This document shows positions 25,261 through 31,361 of a stretch of DNA of 31,361 nucleotides, in pieces (positions within the stretch are counted from its first letter, which is position 1; each line of letters begins with the position of its first letter). The position numbers and the translations under genes are program-made. The DNA is from CAZNDN01 sp964571815 (GTDB lineage: Bacteria; Fibrobacterota; Chitinivibrionia; Chitinivibrionales; WJKA01): NCBI GenBank assembly GCA_964571815.1, contig CAZNDN010000036.1, forward strand, positions 1-31,361. The letters are read 5' to 3'. A model generated the notes under the pieces. The model was not told where the DNA came from. It saw only the letters and a program-made list of their open reading frames with translations, and searched no databases.

Positions 25261-25389
25261 TAAATACACCGCACGTCGCCTCGTATCCCGTATCACAGCG
25301 GAAAGGAAGACGAAATAGTATATTCACACGCACGAGAACCTGTTGCGGCGATGTGTCCGCCCCGGGTTCGCTCAAGGGAGACCGGAAGC

Positions 25390-26451
25390 ATGAGATTATT
25401 CAGAAGAAACGCCGCGCGAGCAGGGTTGCCGCCGGGTACCCTGGCGCCGGCGGGGGAGAAGAAAGCCGAGCCATCTTCGGTAAACGTGGTGCGGTATTCC
25501 GCGGCGGACGGCTGCTCCGAGGAAAGGGTCGACAAAGAGAAAATCGCGCACACGGAAACGGGGCAGGGTGTCATGTGGTTGAACTGTGACGGCCCGGGGG
25601 ACGTGACGGTGATCGAGAGTATCGGCCGCCGCTGGGGAATCCATGATCTCGTCCTCGAGGATATATGCCATACCGATCAGCGCCCCAAGGTGGAAGACCA
25701 TGGTGACTACCTCTTCATTGTTCTGAAAATGATCTACCCGGATCCCGCCGGCGACGACATACAAATGGAACAGGTCGTACTCATTCTCAAGGATGGAGGA
25801 GTACTCTCCTTTCAGGAACGAGCGGGTGATGTCTTCGATACCGTACGTACACGAATACGGGACGGCAGGGGCAGGATTCGCCGGATGAAATCCGATTACC
25901 TGGCGTATTCGCTGATGGATGCAATCGTGGACAACTATTTCGTTGTCATGGAACGGATAGGGGACCGGATCGAGGCGCTGGAGGAGAGCGTAATCCGGCA
26001 GCCCGATGCCGAGACGTCGGCGCGAATCCACGAGCTGCGCAGAAGGATACTGTTGCTGCGTCGGTCTGTCAGGCCTCTGCGCGAAGTGGTCAACAGCCTG
26101 GTCCAGTCCGAATCCGGCCTCGTTACCAGGCCGGTACGCCCCTTTTTCAGAGACCTGTACGATCACACCATTCAGATAATCGATAACCTCGAGCTGTCTC
26201 GAGATTTCCTCTCGGGAATGCTCGACATCTACCTTTCAAGCATGAGCAATCGCACCAACGAAGTGATGAAAGTGCTCACGATCATCGCTACGCTGTTCAT
26301 CCCCCTGAGTTTTCTTGTCGGCGTGTACGGCATGAACTTTCAACACATGCCCGAGCTGCAGTGGCCGTGGTCCTACCCGGTCCTGTGGGGAATCATGCTG
26401 CTGACCGCAATCGGGTTTCTGACCTATTTCAAGAAGAAACGGTGGCTGTGA
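25390..26451 (+). CDS. corA: CorA-type Mg2+/Co2+ channel
   Basis: 353 aa from ATG 25390, with AAGGGAG upstream. The long N-terminal cytoplasmic domain is typical: VVLILKDGGVLSFQERAGDVF, the helix with YLAYSLMDAIVDNYF, and the coiled stalk LRRRILLLRRSVRPLREVVN. Two C-terminal membrane helices follow; the first ends in the selectivity motif GMN (residues 314-316, in VYGMNFQHMPEL), and the second is followed by KKKRWL at the cytoplasmic end. CorA pentamers import Mg2+ down the membrane potential. It is monocistronic by layout, divergent from glgP and convergent with the beta-helix gene. Confidence 0.96.
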   Translation: MRLFRRNAARAGLPPGTLAPAGEKKAEPSSVNVVRYSAADGCSEERVDKEKIAHTETGQGVMWLNCDGPGDVTVIESIGRRWGIHDLVLEDICHTDQRPKVEDHGDYLFIVLKMIYPDPAGDDIQMEQVVLILKDGGVLSFQERAGDVFDTVRTRIRDGRGRIRRMKSDYLAYSLMDAIVDNYFVVMERIGDRIEALEESVIRQPDAETSARIHELRRRILLLRRSVRPLREVVNSLVQSESGLVTRPVRPFFRDLYDHTIQIIDNLELSRDFLSGMLDIYLSSMSNRTNEVMKVLTIIATLFIPLSFLVGVYGMNFQHMPELQWPWSYPVLWGIMLLTAIGFLTYFKKKRWL

Positions 26452-26459
26452 AGGCAACC

Positions 26460-26500
26460 TGTCGGGCACAGTGCAGTGCAACTATCGTCGCCGCCCGACA
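26460..26500. other. Hairpin at the convergent corA / beta-helix junction
   Basis: TGTCGGGC (26460-26467) and GCCCGACA (26493-26500) are perfect 8-bp complements around a 25-nt loop. The structure starts 9 nt after the corA stop and covers the stop codon of the beta-helix gene. No T-run follows on either strand. Confidence 0.35.
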
Positions 26501-28743
26501 AGCACCATCGGCATAACCGTGCGGTGTTCGCCTGTCCGGATCCGAAGGAGAAAGAACCCGCCGCGAGCGGGCTTCATCCGCGGCGTCGTGCGGTGAAAAC
26601 CCGCCGGCAGGCGATCATCATGCACCACCGCCCGCACCCGTCCCAGCGGGTCAAGCAGGTCGATATGAACCCGGGCCGCCGCGGGCAGGGTCAGGGATAC
26701 CGTTGGTGAAGATGAGCCGGCGTTCTCGATTCGTACCGTAGTGCGGGAGGCGTTCCTGGTTCGATTGTCAAGGATCGAGATCGCGGTTGACGGCGGCCGG
26801 CGTGTGAGGCTCTCGTGCAGGTCCCGGTAAGGCTCCCGTAGCCCCGAGCGGGAAATGATGTTCCGGACCGCTTCAGGGCGCTCCCCGAGAGGGTAGGCGC
26901 CGTTGTTGGTGCCGATATCACCCAGCCCGCGACCTTCGACGGCCCGGTTTCCGACGAACGTGTTCTCTTCGGCGCAACACCAGCTTCCCCACTGCCTGCA
27001 CAGCCCCTCGTAGACATTCCCCCGGTACGTTACCCCGCTTGTCGCTTCATCGGGATACAACCCCCCGTGGCCGGGGCAGAAGACCGCATGGGGCTCTTTC
27101 CCCGCTGCCCGAAGGTAGAGGGGTACTACCGACATTCCGGAATCGTAATTGAAGTTACTGTCTACGACCGTTCCCGGATTGGGTGAAAGCGAATAAATGT
27201 GCCCGCCGTCGTTGAAATACTGAACCGGTGCATTGGTTCGATTGGCATGAATTGTGTTGTTCTTCTGCGTGGTGATTTCTTTACTCCATCCCCATCCCAG
27301 TGAGACGGCGGTATAGCCCGCCGTCCCGATGTCGTTGTGCGAGACCTCGATTGCTTCGGTCGAAAAAAGGCTCAGCGGGGGGCAGTGGGCAAGATCCAGT
27401 GACACTTCACGAATGAGGTTGTCGGTGATCCGGTTGTTCCGGCACAGCTCTTCGCCGCCTTCGAGGAACGGCAGGGGAATGTCGGCATTTATCGAACTGA
27501 GATCGACATGCTCGGGGTGGCCCACGATAACCGCGCAGGCGCCGAGATCCCTGAATATGTTGCCGACAATGTCGCACTCCGTGACCCCGTTGACAAGATT
27601 GACGCCCGTGCCGCCGCAGTGCTCAAACCGGCATCGTTCAAAGCGTATGTGCTCGGCAAACATCAGTTCGCACGAGCCCTGAATGAGCAGGCCGTTGTCG
27701 GAGTTTTTTGAGATGGGCGGAGTGACCACGGCCTCGGGCCCCTGCAGTGTCATGTACCCGCGGGAATCGCCGAGCCGCGGAAGCAGGTACGAATCGTGCT
27801 GAAACGCAATTCCCTCGAAAACGACATGCGACACCTTGTCGGCCGATGATGTTCCCGTGCATTTCAGCAGTCCTTCAACGCGCGCGGCAAAGAGGACGGC
27901 GTCGCGATGCATGTCGACATCCTCGTGGGGGATGTAGTACAGGTAGTGTTCCGCCCGGTCGAAATAGAATTCACCCGGCGAGTCAAGAAACTCCCGGGCA
28001 TTGCGGAGCAGATAGGAGTGCCCCGACACGGCCGAAGCGGGAGAACCTCCCCCCCTCAGGCTCTGGGCGACATACCAGATCGGCTGCTGCATTTTCAGGA
28101 CACCCTGTGCTCCCTCCGGATTGAGATCCTCAATACAGATCTGGTGTACGGTCCAGTTCGAAGTCCGCAACACTTCGGCATCGCGCGGGTTCGAAAACAG
28201 CAGGTCGGCCCTGTCGGTATGAAAACCCTCCGGTTTCCCGTTGTAGTCACCCCACCCACCGGCAGCCTCCACCGTGGGCCCGCACGCCATGTAGGCCGGT
28301 TTATCGAAAATCCAGGCAGCCCGGATTTTCTTGTCCAGAGTGCATCGGGCACGCCATTGGAGGGAATCGCCGGCGCCAACGGGCTCCCATCCCGTCACCA
28401 CCTTCGCACCGCTGATAACCGGGAACTCATCCTCGTACGCTCGATACGTGACGGTATGACCGTTGTTCCCCCCGTCTTCCTCGCGCAGCACAAGCGATGA
28501 GTCGAGAAAATGGTATCCTCCCCGAAGATACACGACGATATCTTCGGTTCCATCGTTGACCGCGCGCACCTGCTCGACCGCACGGTGGATGCTTCTGAAG
28601 GGATTGCCGATGCTGCCGCTGCCCTGTGTGCCGCTTCCCGGCTCGACATACAACTCCCGGGCCGCGGCCGGCGGCGTGATGCAGGCCGGCAGGACAAGAA
28701 TACCAACGGCATAGCAGAAAACGAAACGTCGAAGGACGGGCAT
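26482..28743 (-). CDS. Secreted right-handed beta-helix protein, GH141-like, with C-terminal sorting/FlgD-like domain
   Basis: 753 aa from ATG 28743, with GAGG upstream. The N-terminus is a signal peptide: VLRR, a hydrophobic stretch, then an AAA cleavage site before RELYVEPGSG. An LPAC segment gives a weaker lipoprotein option. The start of the mature protein (GNPFRSIHRAVEQVR, VYLRGGYHFLDSSLVL, PVISGAKVVTGW) and DSPGEFYFDRAEHYLYYIP follow the pattern of GH141/pectate-lyase-like beta-helix enzymes. GH141 includes alpha-L-fucosidase and xylanase activities. Residues about 390-640 are beta-helix rungs (IRFERCRFEHCGGTGVNLV and similar). The last 85 residues have LPAAARVHIDLLDPLGR, LPAGFH and GGFFLLRIRTGE, matching type IX sorting/FlgD-like modules. 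Substrate is unknown; a fucose-containing polysaccharide would fit the nearby fkp, but that is inference. Confidence 0.82.
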   Translation of the reverse strand: MPVLRRFVFCYAVGILVLPACITPPAAARELYVEPGSGTQGSGSIGNPFRSIHRAVEQVRAVNDGTEDIVVYLRGGYHFLDSSLVLREEDGGNNGHTVTYRAYEDEFPVISGAKVVTGWEPVGAGDSLQWRARCTLDKKIRAAWIFDKPAYMACGPTVEAAGGWGDYNGKPEGFHTDRADLLFSNPRDAEVLRTSNWTVHQICIEDLNPEGAQGVLKMQQPIWYVAQSLRGGGSPASAVSGHSYLLRNAREFLDSPGEFYFDRAEHYLYYIPHEDVDMHRDAVLFAARVEGLLKCTGTSSADKVSHVVFEGIAFQHDSYLLPRLGDSRGYMTLQGPEAVVTPPISKNSDNGLLIQGSCELMFAEHIRFERCRFEHCGGTGVNLVNGVTECDIVGNIFRDLGACAVIVGHPEHVDLSSINADIPLPFLEGGEELCRNNRITDNLIREVSLDLAHCPPLSLFSTEAIEVSHNDIGTAGYTAVSLGWGWSKEITTQKNNTIHANRTNAPVQYFNDGGHIYSLSPNPGTVVDSNFNYDSGMSVVPLYLRAAGKEPHAVFCPGHGGLYPDEATSGVTYRGNVYEGLCRQWGSWCCAEENTFVGNRAVEGRGLGDIGTNNGAYPLGERPEAVRNIISRSGLREPYRDLHESLTRRPPSTAISILDNRTRNASRTTVRIENAGSSSPTVSLTLPAAARVHIDLLDPLGRVRAVVHDDRLPAGFHRTTPRMKPARGGFFLLRIRTGEHRTVMPMVLVGRRR

Positions 28744-29210
28744 TGTTTCCTCGGAGGTTGGGGGAGCGGCTCCAATCGACAAACGGTGGCGTGTCTTTCG
28801 TATTGAAAGGACTCTTGAAAGGATTCGACACCCGACCCCGCGGCATCGACCTCCTTGAGCTTCCCCTCCCCAACGGCGGAAGGGCCTCTTGCGGCACCTC
28901 CGCCCATGATCTTCCTTCCCGTGAGCAAAATACTTTTTCTCTCGCATATTCCGTGCCGAATTGATATAATAAGATTCACGCAGCTACTCGGATAGTCGTC
29001 GCCGCCCCACTTGCCCGTGCCCGGCCGGGTGCGAGGGTTACCATTGCGGCGGTGTGACGGCGCGCATGGACGGCTCGACTCAGGCCGCGGCGACAGTGAC
29101 GGGATCGGGGCAGTTGCGGGAAGGGTTCATGCGGTCCGATGTGAGCGACCCGTGGACGCCGGTGAGGAGTCACGTTTCTTTTCTGGTACTTTCTGCGAGG
29201 AGAACAGTGT
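28744..29210. other. Divergent intergenic region between the beta-helix and metallo-hydrolase genes
   Basis: 467 nt with no gene I can support; open frames here overlap the flanking genes in other frames and lack ribosome sites. An AT-rich island at 28925-28975 contains a perfect TATAAT (28965-28970, plus strand) without a good -35, and on the minus strand a sigma-54-like arrangement (28941-28960) with GG and GC dinucleotides 12 nt apart. These are the only promoter-like features. The GC-rich part from 28985 to 29190 shows nothing recognisable. Confidence 0.5.
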
Positions 29211-30050
29211 ATGCAGGTACGCTGTTGGGGCTCCCGCGGCTCGCTTCCGGTCAGCGGCCCCCAGTATCTGAAGTACGGGGGCGATACCACCTGCGTGGAG
29301 GTGCGAAGCGCCGGCGGCCACGTGGTGGTGATCGATGCCGGAACGGGAATCCGTGCCCTGGGCAATCAGCTCGTCGAGCGTAACATCAAGAATTTCGACA
29401 TGGTATTCACCCATGTGCATAGAGATCATGTCATGGGCTTTCCATTCCTGAGCCCCCTGTTTCAAAAAGGCATGGCCGTCACGATCAGAGGATGCGCCCA
29501 CGGCAGGCGGGGGTTCAGGGACGTGCTCACGGGGTCGCTGAAAGCACCCTATTTTCCCGTCGGACCCGAAGTGTTCAAGGCGCGTCTATCCGTTCGGACC
29601 ATCACCTCTCCTCGTTTCACCGTGGGTTCCATGCTGGTACGCACGATTCCCCTCAGTCACCCCAACGGCGGCGTAGGACTGCGGTTTGAGGAACAAGGCA
29701 AGGTTTTCGTGTTCCTTACCGACAATGAACTCGCCAACCGCCACAACGGAGGCCTGTCGTTCGATGAATACGCGGCGTTCTCCCGTGATGCCGATTTGCT
29801 GATCCACGATGCGGAGTACACGGCGAAAGACTACCGTGCTCATCGCTTCTTCGGCCATTCGCGATACCCCGATACGGTCAAGCTGGCTGTGAAAGCCGGG
29901 GCGCGGAGGCTGGGTCTGTTCCACCACAACCGCGAACGCACCGATGCCGAAATTGACGGTATTGTCGACGATGCCCGGAGAATTGCGGAGAAACGACGTT
30001 CGGATGTTGAGTGCTTCGCCATAGGAACGGGTTTCGAGCTGACCCTCTGA
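29211..30050 (+). CDS. MBL-fold metallo-hydrolase, TaR3-like
   Basis: 279 aa, with GAGGAGA 7 nt before the ATG. The opening (CWGSRGSLPVSGPQYLKYGGD, then VVVIDAGTGIRALG) matches the TaR3-like branch of metallo-beta-lactamase-fold proteins. Metal ligands are visible: His68, His70, Asp72 and His73 in THVHRDH; a later His in LSHPNGG; Asp in LLIHDAEYT; and HH in GLFHHNRERTD. The segment FGHSRYPDTVKLAVKAGARR is also typical. Such proteins are probably phosphodiesterases or other hydrolases with two Zn or Mn ions; the substrate of this branch is not established. It is cytoplasmic, with no signal peptide. Neighbours give no functional clue. Confidence 0.87.
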   Translation: MQVRCWGSRGSLPVSGPQYLKYGGDTTCVEVRSAGGHVVVIDAGTGIRALGNQLVERNIKNFDMVFTHVHRDHVMGFPFLSPLFQKGMAVTIRGCAHGRRGFRDVLTGSLKAPYFPVGPEVFKARLSVRTITSPRFTVGSMLVRTIPLSHPNGGVGLRFEEQGKVFVFLTDNELANRHNGGLSFDEYAAFSRDADLLIHDAEYTAKDYRAHRFFGHSRYPDTVKLAVKAGARRLGLFHHNRERTDAEIDGIVDDARRIAEKRRSDVECFAIGTGFELTL

Positions 30051-30418
30051 GAGGCGTGTGTAGTTGCCGGGATCGGACCAGGACCAGATTCTCACCTGGT
30101 TTTGTGGTTGTGGATCCTGGTGGTGAGTTGTGGTCAAGGCAAGAGCCGAGGACAAGAGTGGCGGCAAGTGGACTGAGGTAATGGCACCGGCGTATTCAGT
30201 TGAATCCCGCATTCATTTGAGACCCGCGAGCGCGGTATCGGAGACAGACTGATGGACTTCGTCCTCGTCCGTCGTCCTCGTCCTCGTATTTTCGTCTTGT
30301 ATTTCTTCCCCATCCTTCGCACATTCTTCTGGAGCGACCCTCGATCCGGCATACTCGGCTGGTTGTCGTAATCCATAAGCATCCACCGGAAGGATGGCCT
30401 TGCGGGCCACAAAATCGA
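30051..30418. other. Intergenic stretch with repeats and inverted repeats
   Basis: 368 nt between the metallo-hydrolase and the convergent WYL gene. No open frame here has a ribosome site or recognisable product. It contains ACCAGGA (30078-30084) with complement TCCTGGT (30115-30121) and CTCACC/GGTGAG arms nearby, the CGTCCT tandem run listed separately, and a 9-bp inverted repeat at its right end. Base composition and the mix of short repeats look unlike the flanking genes and resemble a dispersed intergenic repeat remnant. Confidence 0.5.
30258..30296. repeat. Low-complexity CGTCCT-type tandem repeat
   Basis: Imperfect reiteration of CGTCCT / CGTC units; on the other strand it reads as GACGAG/AGGACG units, which would encode Arg-Gly/Arg-Thr or acidic runs depending on frame. 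No gene is associated. It may vary in copy number by slippage. Confidence 0.6.
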
Positions 30419-30428
30419 TCATCCTTCC
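30388..30428. other. Hairpin over the end of the WYL gene
   Basis: GGAAGGATG (30388-30396) and CATCCTTCC (30420-30428) are perfect 9-bp complements across the WYL stop codon. A smaller TGGCC/GGCCA hairpin (30395-30409) nests inside. No T-run follows on the minus strand, so a classical terminator is not formed. Confidence 0.4.
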
Positions 30429-31123
30429 CCATACGTTCTCCGAAGAAACGCTCCCATGCCGGCGAGGTCCCGACGAAGCGACACGGGTTTGAGCACCTGG
30501 ACCGTATTGCTCCATCCAAGTACCCATTGCAGAAGGTCCTTGTCCACCGGGGCCCTCATGGTGAGTATCACACTGCCTTCGGTGTCCTCGCGCAGTTTTT
30601 GTGATGGGTGGAATTGTCGCTCCGAGAGCAGCAGCTTCATGTACCCGGGGAATTTCAGGGTCACGTTCCGCGGCCGGGGATCGTCTTCGTCCAGCATGCC
30701 GAAACTCGACGACAGACGCTTCTCGATTCTCTCCCGACGCGCTTTCGGTACCACAAACTGCTCGTCAAGAAGTGTTGCCGTCACGATCCGGGAGAGCTTG
30801 ATGTAGTAGTCGCGGTTCGTGTGACGCTCGGAAATGCAGATGAAGTACAACTCACCTTTGTACACTATCAGTTTCACCGGACATATCGTGCGCGGCACGG
30901 GCTTGTCTTTGGCGCTCCCGCGGTAATCCGTCGCGACTTTCCGCCTGGTGACAAGCCCAGTGAGTAGATCGTTGAGCATGGTTCCCCGGAGATTGAAAAG
31001 AGAGCGCTCGCCCGGGAAAAACGTGGTCTCGCTCAAGCGTTGATCGAGGTCTTCGAACAGTTCGTAGTCGTCCTGCGAACTCAACTCGGCAATCCCTTCA
31101 CTGGGCAGACGCCTCGGGTACAC
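30419..31123 (-). CDS. WYL-domain protein lacking an N-terminal HTH
   Basis: 234 aa from GTG 31123; an in-frame TAG lies two codons upstream, so the protein cannot extend further in this frame. WYL proteins are usually 300-330 aa, with a winged-helix DNA-binding region first, then WYL, then the WCX extension. Here the first 45 residues (rich in Glu and Asp, with DDYELFEDLDQRL) show no helix-turn-helix. The WYL fold follows: KVATDYRGSAKDKP, ICPVKLIVYKGELYFICIS in place of the literal W-Y-L, and YYIKLSRIVTATLLDEQF. WCX-like sequence ends the protein (FHPSQKLREDTEGSVILTM, LQWVLGWSNTVQVLKP). WYL domains bind ligands, often nucleic acids, in transcriptional regulators and CRISPR/defence control. 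This is either a genuine headless form or one cut by mutation or a sequence error upstream. Confidence 0.72.
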   Translation of the reverse strand: MYPRRLPSEGIAELSSQDDYELFEDLDQRLSETTFFPGERSLFNLRGTMLNDLLTGLVTRRKVATDYRGSAKDKPVPRTICPVKLIVYKGELYFICISERHTNRDYYIKLSRIVTATLLDEQFVVPKARRERIEKRLSSSFGMLDEDDPRPRNVTLKFPGYMKLLLSERQFHPSQKLREDTEGSVILTMRAPVDKDLLQWVLGWSNTVQVLKPVSLRRDLAGMGAFLRRTYGEG

Positions 31124-31210
31124 GGTCTATGAAGTACACAATATGGATCACGAGAAGGACAACCAGACCAATGTAAATGCGTTTCGATACCGGGCGGGGG
31201 GCATTCCCAT
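31098..31210 (-). pseudogene. Possible small membrane ORF broken at a C6 run
   Basis: On the minus strand an ATG at 31210, with AGAGG 7 nt upstream, opens MGMPP. At the run of six C (plus-strand G, 31196-31201) the -1 frame continues as KRIYIGLVVLLVIHIVYFIDR, a convincing single membrane helix, and stops at 31098 inside the WYL gene start. The membrane frame has no ATG, GTG or TTG of its own after its upstream stop. One extra C, or ribosomal slippage on the C run, would join them into a protein of about 36 aa. This could be a sequencing error, a pseudogene or chance. Confidence 0.25.
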
Positions 31211-31361
31211 TTTGTGGCCTCTATTTGTTAACATGTGGTCCGATATTTACAGAAGTTGCAAGCCAGTGGAGATCATCCCACCGACCGGCAGTCTACTTTT
31301 ACGAGTTCGTGCATACTGCATGCGCTGCAGGTTGCTCTCAAAGTACGCTCTTTCACGATTG

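Noticed and set aside
25200..25274. N-terminal extension of GlgP from GTG 25274
   Set aside because: No ribosome site, and it spans the promoter-like AT-rich island; GTG 25199 has a strong site.
29054..29383. 109-aa open frame upstream of and overlapping the metallo-hydrolase
   Set aside because: Runs into the metallo-hydrolase in another frame, low-complexity Arg/Gly-rich end, no recognisable domain.
30134..30527. Minus-strand open frames in the repeat-bearing intergenic patch
   Set aside because: Arg/Lys/Thr-rich translation comes from the CGTCCT repeat; no ribosome site and overlap with the WYL gene.
31247..31360. Minus-strand open fragment of 37 codons at the right edge (ending TGLQLL)
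   Set aside because: Could be the end of a gene lying outside the window, but it is too short and unrecognised to support.

Overview
The window is GC-rich, densely coded bacterial DNA. It points to a motile, chemotactic, Gram-negative heterotroph. Chemotaxis is of the CheX/CheD type typical of many non-enteric lineages, and alpha-glucan is made by the GlgE route. One secreted beta-helix protein ends in a module resembling a type IX sorting / FlgD-like domain, which hints at the FCB side of the bacterial tree (Fibrobacterota or a relative). That placement is an inference from family content; no rRNA or single-copy marker is present. No tRNA, rRNA, insertion sequence, phage gene or CRISPR array was seen.

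Region 1 (1-9931, + strand) is a signalling and chemotaxis block. It holds the receiver-HPt end of one hybrid kinase, a complete hybrid histidine kinase, CheR, a CheX-like phosphatase, CheY, CheD, an HDOD protein translationally coupled to CheD, a second CheY, a second CheX-like protein overlapping it, CheB, and a FapA/DUF342 protein. CheA, CheW and receptors are not in view and presumably lie upstream or elsewhere. The gap before fapA carries a candidate structured RNA element.

Region 2 (10008-12123) is a proteostasis block. Three tandem small heat-shock proteins run leftward into a clear intrinsic terminator. A short J-domain-only protein diverges from them, and the shared intergenic region holds an 8-bp inverted repeat with a 9-nt spacer.

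Region 3 (12237-25199) is carbohydrate metabolism. A bifunctional fucokinase / fucose-1-phosphate guanylyltransferase (GDP-fucose salvage) lies 52 nt upstream of a tight glgE - treS/maltokinase fusion - glgB run. Together these would convert trehalose to maltose, to maltose-1-phosphate, to linear alpha-1,4-glucan and then to branched glucan. glgP converges from the other side and supplies phosphorolytic breakdown. No glgA or glgC is present in the window.

Region 4 (25390-31361) is mixed. It holds a CorA-type Mg2+ channel, a large secreted beta-helix protein resembling GH141-type glycosidases, a TaR3-like metallo-beta-lactamase-fold hydrolase, a repeat-bearing intergenic stretch, a WYL-domain protein lacking its usual DNA-binding N-terminus, and a possible small membrane ORF broken at a C6 run. 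The most attractive leads are the fkp-GlgE arrangement, the fapA leader element, the heat-shock operator candidate and the headless WYL protein with its broken upstream ORF.
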